Positions 43,780-54,632 are shown, numbered from the stretch's first letter. The stretch: 64,000 bases of DNA from Lumbricus terrestris (GCA_949752735.1 OX457047.1:19710372-19774371); one strand, 5' to 3'. Numbers and translations: made by a program. The notes: generated from the sequence alone by a model not told the origin.

Positions 43780-46700
43780 TCCTTGATGTGCCATGAGGTC
43801 CCGTATGCACTTTGGTGTTGGGGGAGTTTCTCACTTCCAATCAGTCAGTGGGTCCCTGGACATGAAAAATCACCGAGGTGCTTGTCCGCCATGGCGGCAC
43901 GAATGACGTAATTGACAAATCCAATATGGCCGCCACCGGCCATATTGGAAAATTTATCTTTTTCATTTCTTACAGCATATGCACGTGCAATACCTCTAAT
44001 AGTACTGATTCAGGTATGTAGAATTCATTTCTGGTATTGGTTTTGTCATCAGGGGTCATCTTGAGGTCATAAGGTCATGGTCAAGGTCATTTTTTCATCT
44101 TTTTCACTTGTCACAGCTTATGCATGTGTAATACCTTTACTGGTACTAATTCAGGTATGTAGAATTCATTTCTGGCATTCGTTGTGTCATCAGAGGTCAT
44201 CTTAAGGTTATAGAGGTCAAGGTCAAGGTCGCTGAGTTTCATCTTTTTTATTTATTACAGGATATACATGTGTAATACTTCTAATGTTACTGATTCGGGT
44301 ATCTAGAATTCATTTCTGATATTGTTTTTATCATCCGGGGTCATCTGAAGGTTATAAGGTCATGGTCAAGGTCATTTTGATACATCAATTAGGTCGATTA
44401 GGACTTGAATGAATGCAGCAGTATAACAGCTGTTATAACTTTAATCGAACAAACGTAGCTAATTAGGACATGTTAGAAGTCAATGCTGCTTTAATATGTC
44501 ATTTTTCAGTGCATCAATGTCCTCAAAATATAATCAATAAGAATGTTTTGTATGTGTGCAAGGAAGTTTGCGTCGTATGTTTTTGCAGGATGAGTTTTTG
44601 TCTTTTCCCATCACAAAATATGAATAGAAATTTGCAGCAGCGTTGCAACTACAGGTCGATTGTCACACTTGTCTGCACTGTTGCGTATTGCGAGCAGAAT
44701 TCGTGACAGAGGATGCAGACATTGTGATAAGCAGTGTACCGAAGTGCTCCTTCCACCCGCGATTTAATGACTCTATGGTTTTGCTTCATGTTCATTGTGT
44801 GCTGCAAGTGGTTGGCATGGTGCACCAGGAGGGCCCCCTCGCTGGATGTGGCCTCTGATACCACTGCTTCTAAGAGGGAGTACATCAATTCCGAACGTGG
44901 ATGTGATTTAGTTGTCTGATCTCAGCTGGTCGAACGTCTCACAGGAGGTAATTGACCTTGGCTCTGCCCAGACACGTACCAAGTACTTATCTACTAATGC
45001 TGCATCTTGCTCTAACAGCGTGTCTGTCTCTCGAAAGATTGTTAGATACGGTAGTGAACTGGGTTGCAGGCAATAGCTGCGTGTCTGGATCCCACCTTGG
45101 ACGTAGGCCTGCAGGTCAACATCATAAGATTGGATATGGACAGTCATAGCTAGCTGTCAGCAGGGAACCCGGATCGGCAGTGCAGATTATACAAAGGTAC
45201 CCACGAGGATATAGTGGACATGCCCGACACCTGGAGAGGTGCTACAGACATATGAAGTCAACTGCCGAGCAACCAGCGTGGATAAGTTCGATAAATGCAC
45301 TGTCAGTCCAAGGAAAAGGAACGAAGCTACTGGGAGTCCAAGATTATCCAGCACTCGAGGAGCCCAAGAACCTCGAGATCTTGACTGCATTTAACGATAC
45401 AGTCCGTGAAGCCACGGCTAGTAGTCCACCACCAACCTTTCCACCTACAGTCTATCCTCCTTAACCTCGGTCACAGTTATTGAGAAGGTTTTTGCTGCAC
45501 AGCATATGCATTATCTTGAAAAATAGCCTTCTCCCAATTTTCCAGTCATGTTTCCGCAAGCGCCATTCCACAGAAACGTTACTTATCCGCCTTTTCTCCG
45601 ACATGTATGTATACGCTGTTATCGATAGATCCTGGGTAACTCTCCGCTCACTGTTTAATTTGACGTGAGCTCTGCATTTGACAGTGCTGATCACGACATT
45701 CTCTTGCATTTATACGATGCTATCTAGCACCTTATAGATGCAAGCGTTTATCGATTTCCGGTAGCCTCTCTGGAAATGCACTTGATTGGCTTGCTTCCTT
45801 TCTGCATGACTGCTCCTTCATGGTAGCCAACGGGTCAACTATATCCTCGTGGATCTCTTTGCATAATCTACACTGCCGATCCGGTACTTGGTACGCGTTT
45901 GGGCAGGGGCAAGGTCAACCAGACCTGTGAGACGTTCGAACAGCTGAGATTAGACAACTATATCACCCCACAGTCGGAATTGATGCTCTACATCCTTCAA
46001 GCACTGGGGATCAGGGGCCACATACAGAGAGGGGCCTTCCTGATGGACATGGTGGCCATGGATCTACTTGCAGCACACAATGACCACGAAGCGTACTAAA
46101 CCGCAGATGTAAGGAGCACTTCGGTGCACTGCTTCCATCAAAATGTCTGCATCCTTTGTCACGAATTCTGCTCGCAATATGCAACAGTGCAGACAAAGTG
46201 TGACAATCGACCTGTAGTTGCAACGCTGCTGCAAATTTCTATTCATATTTTGTGATGGGAAAAAACAAAAACTCATCCTGCAAAAACATACGACGCAAAC
46301 GTCCTTGCACACATACAAAACATTCTTATTGATTATATTTTGAAGACATTGATGCACTGAAAAATGACATATTAAAGCAGCATTGACTTCTAACATGTCC
46401 TAATTAGCTACGTTTGTTCGATTAAAGTTATAACAGCTGTTATACTGCTGCATTCATTCAAGTCCTAATCGACATAATTGATGCATCAAAATGACCTTGA
46501 CCATGACCTTATAACCTTCAGATGACCCCGGATGATAAAAACAATATCAGAAATGAATTCTACGTACCCGAATCAGTAACATTAGAGGTATTACACATGT
46601 ATATCCTGTAATAAATGAAAAAGATGAAACTCAGCGACCTTGACCTTGACCTCTATAACCTTAAGATGACCTCTGATGACACAACGAATACCAGAAATGA

Positions 46701-47093
46701 ATTCTACATACCTGAATTAGTACCAGTAAAGGTAATACACATGCATAAGCTGTGACAAAATTAAGTGAAAAAGATGAAAAAATGACCTTGACCATGACCT
46801 TATGACCTCAAGATGACTCCTGATGACAAAAACAATACCAGAAATGAATTCTACATACCTGAATCAGTACTATTAGAGGTATTGCACGTGCATATGCTGT
46901 AAGAAATGAAAAAGATAAATTTTCCAATATGGCCGGTGGCGGCCATATTGGATTTTGCAATTACGTCATTCGTGCCACCATGGCGGACAAGCACCTCGGT
47001 GATTTTTCATGTCCAGGGACCCACTGACTGATTGGAAGTGAGAAACTCCCCCAACACCAAAGTGCATACGGGACCTCATGGCACATCATGGAT
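43780..47093. mobile_element. 3.3-kb element with inverted arms over 1 kb (fold-back DNA transposon)
   Basis: Both ends read TGATGTGCCATGAGGTCCCG, then GTATGCACTTTGG, in opposite orientation. The arms match for about 1.1-1.2 kb (43780 to about 44995 against about 45846-47093). Each arm holds three 140-bp tandem subunits rich in AAGGTCA and GAATTCATTTCTG. Further in, both arms encode parts of one protein in opposite directions: CETFEQLRLDNYITPQSEL and RGHIQRGAF on the right, CETFDQLRSDN on the left. I recall TCxTFDxLR...RGHIxR proteins as frequent in marine invertebrate mobile elements. The centre holds a LINE piece. Confidence 0.82.
45440..45860 (+). mobile_element. LINE reverse transcriptase fragment inside the fold-back element
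   Basis: Across frameshifts the + strand reads VIEKVFAAQHMHYLE, LLPIFQSCFRKRHSTETLLI, then SADHDILLHLY, GNALDWLASFLHDCSFMVAN. LPxFQSGFRxxHSTETAL and the DHDILL and LDWxxSFLxxRxFxV motifs are reverse transcriptase blocks of L2/CR1-type LINEs. It has several frame breaks and no complete catalytic domain. Confidence 0.8.
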
Positions 47094-47446
47094 CATATAG
47101 ACCGACTGTCCACAAGAACGGGATAAATGCCTTCACCAATTTGCACAGCATGAAAATAAAAAGCAATTAGGATATGTGAAAACGGCTACCGGTATCTGCA
47201 TTGCGATAATTGCGTCGTCGTCAATTATTGTTTTTTTTAAATTTTAACTGAATCCGGACCAAACTCTACATAGCCGGTAGCATAAAACATTTCTGCATAA
47301 TATGGCTATAAACACTGGTTGTGACTGTCACAAAAAAGCTTTATAAAAGTGGTAGATAGCCTACCTAACACTCCTGTCGCAATGCAAAGTTACATCACCA
47401 CAATCAGCATCAACATCAATTATATCACCATCTGCACCGTCTCTTC

Positions 47447-47757
47447 CAGGGGCGGATCCAATCCGGCCATGGACCCAATTTAGAAATTTCTTTATTTTTC
47501 ACCAGCTATTTTGGCTCAGAAAGGTGACGTGCCCCCCGAGTAGTTCCCCAGGTCCCTCCCACACTCACGAAGCAAAAAAAGGTCATCAACTATTTTGGCG
47601 GATAAAATGATATCTTTTTCTTGGAAATTGGAGACAAATGACTCAAAAAAGTCATCAGATTTTTCGGCGACCAAGACGAAATTTTTTCCCTGTCCCCGAG
47701 TTAAAGGACCGAAAATTTTGACCACCCTCCCTTCGAAAATTTCTGTATCCGCCCTTG
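47447..47757. mobile_element. hAT MITE, 311 bp
   Basis: Ends CAGGGGCGGATCCA and TGTATCCGCCCTTG are imperfect inverted repeats of hAT type. An exact 8-bp target duplication GTCTCTTC lies at 47439-47446 and 47758-47765. It ends 133 bp before exon 8. Confidence 0.9.
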
Positions 47758-47890
47758 GTCTCTTCCAACCGCAATCATAAGCATAACAGTTAGAAGCATA
47801 TCTAATTTGACATTTACCAGTCTCCCATTCCGACCCATAATTATGTATGTATACAATATACAATGTGGTTTTGTTGCGCTGTATTTGAAG

Positions 47891-48034
47891 CGGGCGGCAT
47901 CACGGGTCGATCGTGTCCGATGGAAGGTCGGTTTCTGATTCATACCGGAAGCAGCGTCTGCAGCAGCTACTTCCGGTCAGGGTGCAACGGCAGCAATGTG
48001 ATTGACATCACAAGTACCTGTTCATCGAAGTCCG
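47891..48034 (+). CDS. Exon 8: second CP domain (residues 312-359)
   Basis: The acceptor follows GCTGTATTTGAAG at 47890; the donor TCCG|GTAAGC is at 48035. With the carried G the product starts AGGITGRSCPMEGRF, then a serine/cysteine-rich stretch with Cys335, Cys343 and Cys355. CP-x-E-G-R-F is the module-2 counterpart of CPF in exon 5. Phase is 1 to 1. A hAT-type MITE ends only 133 bp before the exon, so part of the intron 7 acceptor region lies close to transposon sequence. Confidence 0.86.
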
Positions 48035-48109
48035 GTAAGCATTTGTTCATTCAGAAACACCCGTTTCGCTCCTGCACCAGATATTTGGAACGGACTCTTC
48101 TAGTCAGGA

Positions 48110-48295
48110 CTTTTTTAACGTGCAGTTGTACACAAAATGCGCAGCTCTAAATGAATTTGTGCGGTTGTAGAAGCACTTCTGCGCAGTTAAAACTAGCAAA
48201 AAGGCCATTGTCCTCCGATTGGAAGTAATTTACCATAGGGGATTGGAAAGAAAAGAAGAGGTTGTGCAGTTCTAAAAATTCCTTTAAAACAACCC
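48110..48295. repeat. Dispersed repeat, copy A (about 190 bp)
   Basis: TTTTTAACGTGCAGTT, GGAAGTAATTTACCAT and GCAGTTCTAAAAATTC occur here and in the same order at 60738-60925. No coding and no clear ends. Confidence 0.75.
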
Positions 48296-49004
48296 TGCTA
48301 CTAGTTTGCTCATCCTCCTATCTCGCCTTCTAATCTCACCTCTCCACCGCCTGCTGCTTTTCACTCAAGCAATCATGTCTAGATTCCAGTCCTGCCACAT
48401 CACGCTGCTACCATCATTGCCGATTACCACCATGGGTACCTATCTGTCTATATACTCGGCTTGACCTCTTCGGATTGTGTTCTGGCATCCGATCTGACGT
48501 AGAAGCCTGGGTATAACGGACTTGCTTATATAGTTACAGTAGGCCTACCGGTGAATAAGCTGATCTCAAGATTTTTATTTTATCAGCGCTGAAAATTTTT
48601 ATAATCAGTCAATCAATCAGCGGTTTTTTGACATAACTACAGATATCTCAGGTAAATTTAGAAATGAAAAGAGCAAAGAAGTTCGAGATAAATCTGCAGA
48701 TATCGTCAACAGGACAACCCTAAAGGATAAGAAAATCCGCTACCAAATAGCTGCTGTCCCTTTTTCATGCATATAGTTGCAGATGGCTAAAACAATTTGA
48801 CAAATTGATTGTAGCCTAAACGTCAATTTGATTAAAGCGTACATAGATCTAAACTTGACTAACATTGTCTGGACTAAACCATAGTCAAACAATTTAAGCA
48901 ACTGCAGAATAAAAAAAATAAAAAATGCGAGCAAATTATAGCACTTATAACTGAAACATCAATTATCTTAAATGAACAACAAACAATCAAGCTTTTATTA
49001 TAAA
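48296..49004. other. Intron 8: no recognisable feature
   Basis: AT-rich single-copy sequence between the dispersed repeat and the Helitron-like element. Confidence 0.45.
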
Positions 49005-51396
49005 CTAGCTGGGGTACCCGGCGTTGCCCGGGAAACTTAGGATTCGACCCATTTCCAGCCACAATCCCACCACACCACACCCCAACACAGTCCGACCTCC
49101 ACCGGTACACCACCTGAGAAATTTTGTTTTTCGGGGACCCCCAAATTTTCCTCTCCCCATCCCCGCCCCACAACACGCCACCAGTACGCCACACGTGAAA
49201 TGTTGGTTTTCGGGAAATTTTGGAGGAGAAAATTTCCCCCCAAAATTCCCCGTACCTCTTTGACCCCCACCCCACAACACGTGACCACTAACTCCAATTT
49301 CCACCGGTAAGCCACCCGTGAAATTTTGGTTTTCGAAAAATTTGTTGCGGGAAAATTTTACCCCCAAATTTTCCCCACCCCTCATTCACCCCCCCCCCAC
49401 AACACGCGATTACCAACTCCGATTTCCACCGGTACGCCACCCGTGAAATTCGGTTTTAGGAAAATTTGGAGGGAAAAATGTTCCCCAAAATTTTCCCCTA
49501 CCCCTCTTTCACCCCCTCCCACAACACGCGACCACTAACTCCAATTTTCACCGGTACGCCACCCGTGAAATTTAGTTTTTCGGAAAATTTGTTGAGGAAA
49601 AAATTTCCCCCCTAAATTTTTCCCACTCCTCTTTTACCCCCCCCCCCACAACACGCGAATACTAACTCCGATTTCCACCGGTATGCCACCCGTAAAAATT
49701 TTGGTTTTCGAAAAATTTGTTGGGGGAAAAATTTTACCCCAAAAATTTTCCCCGCCCCTCTTTTACCCCACCCCCCCCCCCACAACACGCGAATACTAAC
49801 TCCGATTTCAACCGGTACGCCACCCGTGAAATTTTGGTTTTCGGAAAATTTGTTGAGGGAAAAATTTTACCAAAAAATTTTTCCCCACCCCTCTTTTACC
49901 CCCTCACAACACGCGAATACTATCTCCGATTTCCACCGATACGCCACCCGTTAAATTTTGGTTTTCGAAAAAATTTTTGGGAGAAAAATTTTACACCCAA
50001 AATTTCCCCACCCCCTCTTTTACCCCACCCCTTCCCCCTTCACAACACGCGACCACTAACTCCGATTTCCACCGTTACGCCACCCGTGAAATTCGTTCGG
50101 TTTTAGGCCGATATGCCACCCGTGAAATTTTGGTTTTCGGAGAAAAAATTTAGGGAAAAATTTTACCCCAAATTTTTCCCACCCTTCTTTCACCCCCTCC
50201 CACAGCACGCGACCACTAACTCCAATTTCCACCGGTACGCCACCCGTTAAATTTTGGTTTTCGGAAAATTTGTTGAGGAAAAAATTTTCTCCCCAAAATT
50301 TTCCCCACCCCTCTTTTACCCCCTCCACAACACGCGAATACTAACTCCGATTTTCACCGGTACGCCACCCATTAAATTTTGTTTTTCGGAAAATTTGTTG
50401 GGGGAAAAATTTTACCCCCTAAATTTTCCACACCCCTCTTTTACCCCACCTCCCCCCCACAACACGCGACCACTAACTCCGATTTCCACCGGTACGCCAC
50501 CCGTGAAATTCGGTTTTAGGCCGATATGCCACCCGTGAAATTTTTGTTTTCGAAAAATTTAGGGGGCGAAATTCCCCCCCAATTTTCCCCTTACCCTTTT
50601 ACCCCCCTTCCCACAACACGCCATCACTAACTCTGATCTCGACCGGTACGCCACTCGTGAAATTTTGGTTTTCGGTAAATTTTATGGGGAGGGAAATTTT
50701 CCCACAAAATTTTCCCCCACCCCTCTTTCACCCCCTCCCCACAACACGCGAACATTAACTCCGATTTCCACCGGTACGCCACCCGTGAAATTCGGTTTTC
50801 GGGAATTTTGGGGGGGAATTTAACCCCCAAAATTTCTCCCCACCCCTCTTTCACCCTTTCCAAAATTTCTCCCACCCCTCTTTCCCCACCCTCCACAACA
50901 CGCGACCACTAACTCCGATTTCCACTGGTACACCACCCGTGAAATTTTAGTTTTGGAGAAAATAATTCCCTCGAAAAACCCGACCCCCACCCTGGCCCTC
51001 CACCCCACCCCCACTCCCTTCGCCCCTCCACACACCCATTCACCCAACTCCACCCTCCACTTCCACCCCCCCCCCCCCACCACCGACCTCCACTGGTACC
51101 CGACCCGTGAAACTTGCAAAAGCGCTGTTCTCTAAACGCTGTCGAACGGCTGCTTTTATACGTATTACGTATGAGGCCCGAAAGAAAAGTGCTGTTATAA
51201 GGAAAATGAGGGTTTTTTGGCCCCCACTCTGGCCCCAATGGTCGCAGAGATTCGCGAACCCCTCTGTTACGCGTCCGATGCCAAGACGGACACAATAGTG
51301 AAGGTTTGGAGTGAAAAGGTCAAAAACTGTGGAAATGCATTCCGGTTAAACAGACAGACAGACAGACAGACAGAATCTTCTCTTTATTTATATAGA
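49005..51396 (-). mobile_element. Helitron-like element, 2.39 kb, with internal minisatellite
   Basis: On the minus strand it starts TCTATATAAATAAAGAGAAG after A (51396) and ends with the hairpin CCCGG-GCAACG-CCGGG and CTAG before T (49005). The 5' third (TTCTGTCTGTC, TTTCCACAGTTTTTGACC) matches 8967-9100. From about 49080 to 50950 it holds about 15-17 tandem units of roughly 110-120 bp, each with ACCGGTACGCCACCCGTGAA, ATTTTGGTTTTCGGAAAATT, a C-rich tract and CACAACACGCGA. No helicase coding, so it is non-autonomous. Confidence 0.82.
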
Positions 51397-51835
51397 TATG
51401 TGCTTAATAGATAAAAGATATTTTTCAGTTTAGCTTTAAACGAACCATGTGCATTATGGTTTTAATATAAGATTTAGGCCTACATTGTATTACATCCAGA
51501 ATAAAATACTCATCTATAGCTATACACATCTATTTCCCAAAGACGTGTGATTTTATAGGTGACTATTAGATCCACGATAATAAAGTCACATAGGCTAGTA
51601 CCTACAATGTCATGCACATTCTTACAAACTTTTAAATTCGGCTATAGGACCTACATTCTTAAAAACTTTTAAACTGTCAATATATAACAGATTGATTGGT
51701 AGATGCGTAAACCCTATATTTTATTTTTAAGAGTCGATGAATATCAAATATATGCTGACCTAATTCTCAGTTTTCAAACTCTGATCAGTTAACAAACGTA
51801 GTTCAAAGTTGCAATGTACATTAAACTTGTGGAAC

Positions 51836-52032
51836 GTGGTTGTGTAGGGATATGGTCGGTGCCTTTGAGCCGAAGTTTACGGGTTCGAATCCACTTCATT
51901 CCGCCGCGCACAGGCAAGTTCTTCACTTCATGCGCTTTAGCGTGAAACTCCGATTCAATGGCAGCGCTGTTGTCGGGAGCGCCTCTGAGTAGTTTCTTGA
52001 AGGTGCGCTATAACAAGCGCTCACACATTAAA
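51836..52032 (+). mobile_element. SINE family 1 copy abutting exon 9
   Basis: ACGTGGTTGTGTAGGGATAT (degraded head), GGGTTCGAATCCACTTCATT (box B), GCGCTTTAGCGTGAAACTCC and GGGAGCGCCTCTGAGTAG, GTGCGCTATAACAAGCGCTC. It ends about 25 bp before the exon 9 acceptor, so the probable branch-point region lies at or in its tail. Confidence 0.85.
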
Positions 52033-52057
52033 TTGCAGTTGTTCGTAACTTGTGCAG

Positions 52058-52155
52058 GTTTACAGTTGGAATGTCTGAGGAAATGGAGAGATGAGAAACT
52101 TCGATTCCTCGTCGCTAGGTCGTTGGGTGATGTCGACGGAATAATCAACTGTTTC
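52058..52155 (+). CDS. Exon 9: LECLRKW segment (residues 360-392)
   Basis: The acceptor CTTGTGCAG ends at 52057; the donor TTTC|GTAAGT is at 52156. The product is GLQLECLRKWRDEKLRF, then a short LVARS-x-GDVDG loop and INCF. L-E-C-L-x2-W followed by F-L-V and a C-F close is a pattern I associate with the same invertebrate family (ELECLxxW...RCF). Phase goes from 1 to 0. A SINE ends about 25 bp upstream of the exon, and an 8-bp tandem repeat starts 9 bp downstream of the exon end. Confidence 0.86.
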
Positions 52156-52162
52156 GTAAGTC

Positions 52163-52221
52163 GACGACCTTTCGACCTTTTGACCTTTTGACCTTTCGAC
52201 CTTTCGACCTTACGACCTTTT
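52163..52221. repeat. 8-bp tandem repeat (CGACCTTT/TGACCTTT)n
   Basis: Seven units immediately after the exon 9 donor. Where the unit is TGACCTTT, the minus strand reads AGGTCA-AA-AGGTCA, the half-site arrangement (DR2) known for nuclear receptors; this may be chance. Confidence 0.9.
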
Positions 52222-52801
52222 GGCACTGTAGGCAATCTACTCATGGCTAACGTTGACGCCGGTTATAATATGGAATAGAGTTCAAAGACCATTGTAGATT
52301 ATTGTCTACATTCTTGGTTTTTAAAATGCCAATTTCGAAATGAATTTAAAGCCTTACGCTCCGCTGACCGTAATGAACTTCTTGAAGCTATTCTTAATAA
52401 ACAGAATCTTTTTCTCTTTCCAAAAATAGAAACTCCATTAAGTTAGCTCACCCTTCCACTCTATAGGGGGCAATGGTAAAATAAGCAGCAGTATAATTTT
52501 ATAGCACGGATCGGAGTCGAACAGGCGAGCATGCAGTTATAAAATCGACTTGTGTTTGATTTTTTCTCATGTTTTCCATAACCAGCTTCCTCCTACAACG
52601 CGTTCATCCATATTATATTAACTGATGGGCCAAGTCCTTTCCAGTATCTATAGAATTAAGGCAATGACCAAGTGCCTCTATATTCGTTGCATCATCAATT
52701 TTCACTCTCTTAGTCTCACGCACTGGTAGCACCTCTGATTTGTGTGCAGTGCTATATAAATGCATAGATACAATACAATGAAATGTATTATTTGTTCATA
52801 G
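52222..52801. other. Intron 9: no recognisable feature
   Basis: AT-rich sequence; a LINE-tail-like phrase at 52700-52760 only. Confidence 0.4.
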
Positions 52802-52913
52802 TCATTCCGACGCAAAGGCGAGACGCTTCTCTTCTCCACAGACGTTGCATGCAACGGAGAGACTCCATCTCTTATCAGAGACGGGATTACATATGCTCTC
52901 GACAAGCAGCCTT
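52802..52913 (+). CDS. Exon 10: continuation of module 2 (residues 393-429)
   Basis: The acceptor TTTGTTCATAG ends at 52801; the donor CCTT|GTGAGT is at 52914. Phase 0 entry gives SFRRKGETLLFSTDVACNG, then ETPSLIRDGITYAL and a lysine-containing end. It follows INCF of exon 9 directly and carries one cysteine (409) in the L-x-F-S-x-D-x3-C context expected after the C-F motif. It exits in phase 1. Confidence 0.85.
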
Positions 52914-53657
52914 GTGAGTGATGTTCGTAGGCTATATACTTTGTAATTGGTGCAATTTCGTAGTTTATGCATTTTATTCCAATTCTCCGCGATAAGGTAT
53001 CAGCTATTAAGTGAGTGAGTAGGCAAGTAAGTAAGTAAGTAAGGAATGCTCGTAATTGTTGTAGTAAGACAATTACATAAATTTTGAAGTCGTTCTTCCG
53101 ATAATTGTTTTCCTCTTGTTTGTTAGAGTCATGAGACCTTTTGTAAAGAGAATAGGTAGCCTATAGTCTTGAGCGCCCGCACACATGCAGGGGCAAGAGT
53201 CGTCACTTAGGCATACCTCATCCTGGAAAAAATTGACAAGAATTCTTTAAATTACTATTTTTAACCAATTTCTTTGCACTAAAGGACTAATTATACCTAC
53301 CAAAGATACGCGATGTACAGCTGAGAAATTTACATTAAGAAACCTCTTTGCAAATACCTATAATAATTATTATGGTCTAACTTTTAAACTTTGCAGTTCT
53401 GAAGTTCTTGATAAAAATCTAACCATGGCCACTATGTTTTGCCCCTCCTGCAAAATACCTGCGGGCGCCCACCTAGGTAGTTGATTTCTTAGCTGTTATT
53501 TTATTTTAGTCATAACCATTATAGCCTATTGAATCACTTACATCACTAAAGCCTATTATCTTGGTTAAATATCCCAGCGACTCATTGGTCATTTTCATGC
53601 GCTACCCTGTAGTACATACTTTGAGGGCTATTCGTCACATTCGACTTGTCATATTAA
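52914..53657. other. Intron 10: AAGT run and possible MITE remnant
   Basis: An AAGT run at 53023-53042. 53171-53472 begins TGAGCGCCCGCACACATGCA and ends CCTGCGGGCGCCCA, resembling a decayed relative of the MITE at 61079-61359; its flanks CTATAGTC and CTAGGTAG are only loosely alike. Confidence 0.45.
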
Positions 53658-53665
53658 GTCACAAA

Positions 53666-53846
53666 CAGGGCTTAAGGTGTGCCTGGACGGTCATGGACAG
53701 CGTCCATGCATTTGTTTTAAAATCTGAACGCCGTCCAGCCACTTATTGGCGAACACAGACTGGAAAGGTAAGGGGCTTCTTGCAGGCAGATCTTTTGGAG
53801 AGGTAAGAGGCGTCCAGGCACTTATTTTTCCACACTTTAGGCACTG
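53666..53846. mobile_element. hAT MITE, 181 bp
   Basis: Ends CAGGGCTTAAGGTGTG and CACACTTTAGGCACTG are inverted repeats. The exact 8-bp target duplication GTCACAAA lies at 53658-53665 and 53847-53854. It ends 93 bp before exon 11. Confidence 0.9.
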
Positions 53847-53939
53847 GTCACAAAATATTCGCAGATTCAAACGATTTGTCCCACCTATTTCTATTCGACC
53901 TGTATTAACCTCCTTTCTTAATTTTGTGTATTTTTACAG

Positions 53940-54205
53940 TGAAGTGCGATGTCCAACGGATTCTACCAACCAACAAAGACGTCGTACACGATAGCCTTCA
54001 AGATGTAGACGACAACGACGAGGACGTTGCGTCTAGCAAAGACGTTTATCATAGCACAGGTCACGTGGACGACTCGAGACGATCACGTGACTACCGTACC
54101 TCTCCGGCAGCTAATAATAACGTTCGTAGCTTTCAAAGGACGCCTGCACTTTGGATTTTTATACTGACGATATCTTTACACTGCCAGCTAATGAGAAATA
54201 ATTGA
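53940..54205 (+). CDS. Exon 11: acidic/polar tail and hydrophobic C-terminus (residues 430-517)
   Basis: The acceptor TGTATTTTTACAG ends at 53939. The carried T plus TG makes Leu430, then KCDVQRILPTNKDVV with the last module cysteine (432). A long polar, Asp/Ser-rich stretch follows, about 433-495, probably disordered. A hydrophobic segment ALWIFILTISL precedes the last eight residues (HCQLMRNN) and a TGA stop at 54203. The tail could be a weak GPI-anchor signal or a membrane stub; it is short for a transmembrane helix, so secretion or anchoring is undecided. Confidence 0.85.
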
Positions 54206-54217
54206 ACGCATTGCTGG

Positions 54218-54223
54218 AATAAA
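54218..54223 (+). terminator. Polyadenylation signal AATAAA
   Basis: A canonical AATAAA lies 13 bp after the stop codon of exon 11, followed by GTTATTT. It would give a very short 3' UTR of roughly 30-50 nt. Confidence 0.7.
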
Positions 54224-54349
54224 GTTATTTACGTAGCCTATAGGCTAATACATCTTGTTCTGCGGTAGGCTAGTTGAGATGCTGGAGGCATATGGAAGAT
54301 GCTTGGTTTTATTTGACTTCGATGCAGAGGGGAAATCTATTCTAAAAAT

Positions 54350-54624
54350 CGAGGTCGTAGCTAGGGGTTGGTTTGGGTGTTTGAACACCCCCGAAATGGA
54401 AAATGTAAAAAAAAATAATAGAATGCTTTTACGAGCATATGATGTAACAACCATAAAATAAAACCATGAAAACACCCCCGAAATGGAAAAATGTAAAAAA
54501 AATTGAATTAATTGGTGACATTTTCTGAAGATTTCGGCCGGATGACTAAAAAAGGTCATGAATTTTTTCGGACGGGAAACTGAAGAAACACCCCTCCCCC
54601 AATCAAATCCTGGCAGCGGCCTTG
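54350..54624. mobile_element. hAT MITE, 275 bp, downstream of the gene
   Basis: Ends CGAGGTCGTAGCTAGGGG and CCTGGCAGCGGCCTTG are diverged inverted repeats. The exact 8-bp target duplication CTAAAAAT lies at 54342-54349 and 54625-54632. ACACCCCCGAAATGGAAAA occurs twice inside. Confidence 0.85.
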
Positions 54625-54632
54625 CTAAAAAT

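Larger units (their letters stand above)
7581..54205 (+). other. Gene span: eleven-exon gene for a secreted cysteine-rich two-module protein (DUF7042-7045-like)
   Basis: Eleven exons at 7581-7662, 10746-10938, 16986-17053, 20299-20379, 37082-37255, 40635-40896, 42684-42757, 47891-48034, 52058-52155, 52802-52913 and 53940-54205 join into 1554 nt, or 517 codons plus stop, with every phase matching. Residue numbers used below assume this model. Module 1 (about 29-195) runs C-x-F-P-x2-W-x-G-x-W, then CGLC with NVLQYKE, then a CPF domain. Module 2 (about 205-432) repeats the plan: C-x-Y-P with W-R-D-L, then a CPMEGRF domain, then LECLRKW. About 21 cysteines in the lumenal part suggest disulphide-bonded extracellular modules. 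The family's function is unknown to me; the DUF7042-7045 assignment is from memory of the motif pattern. Phases of introns 1-10 are 1,2,1,1,1,2,1,1,0,1. The exon 1 join is uncertain; the other nine are mutually supporting. Confidence 0.82.
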
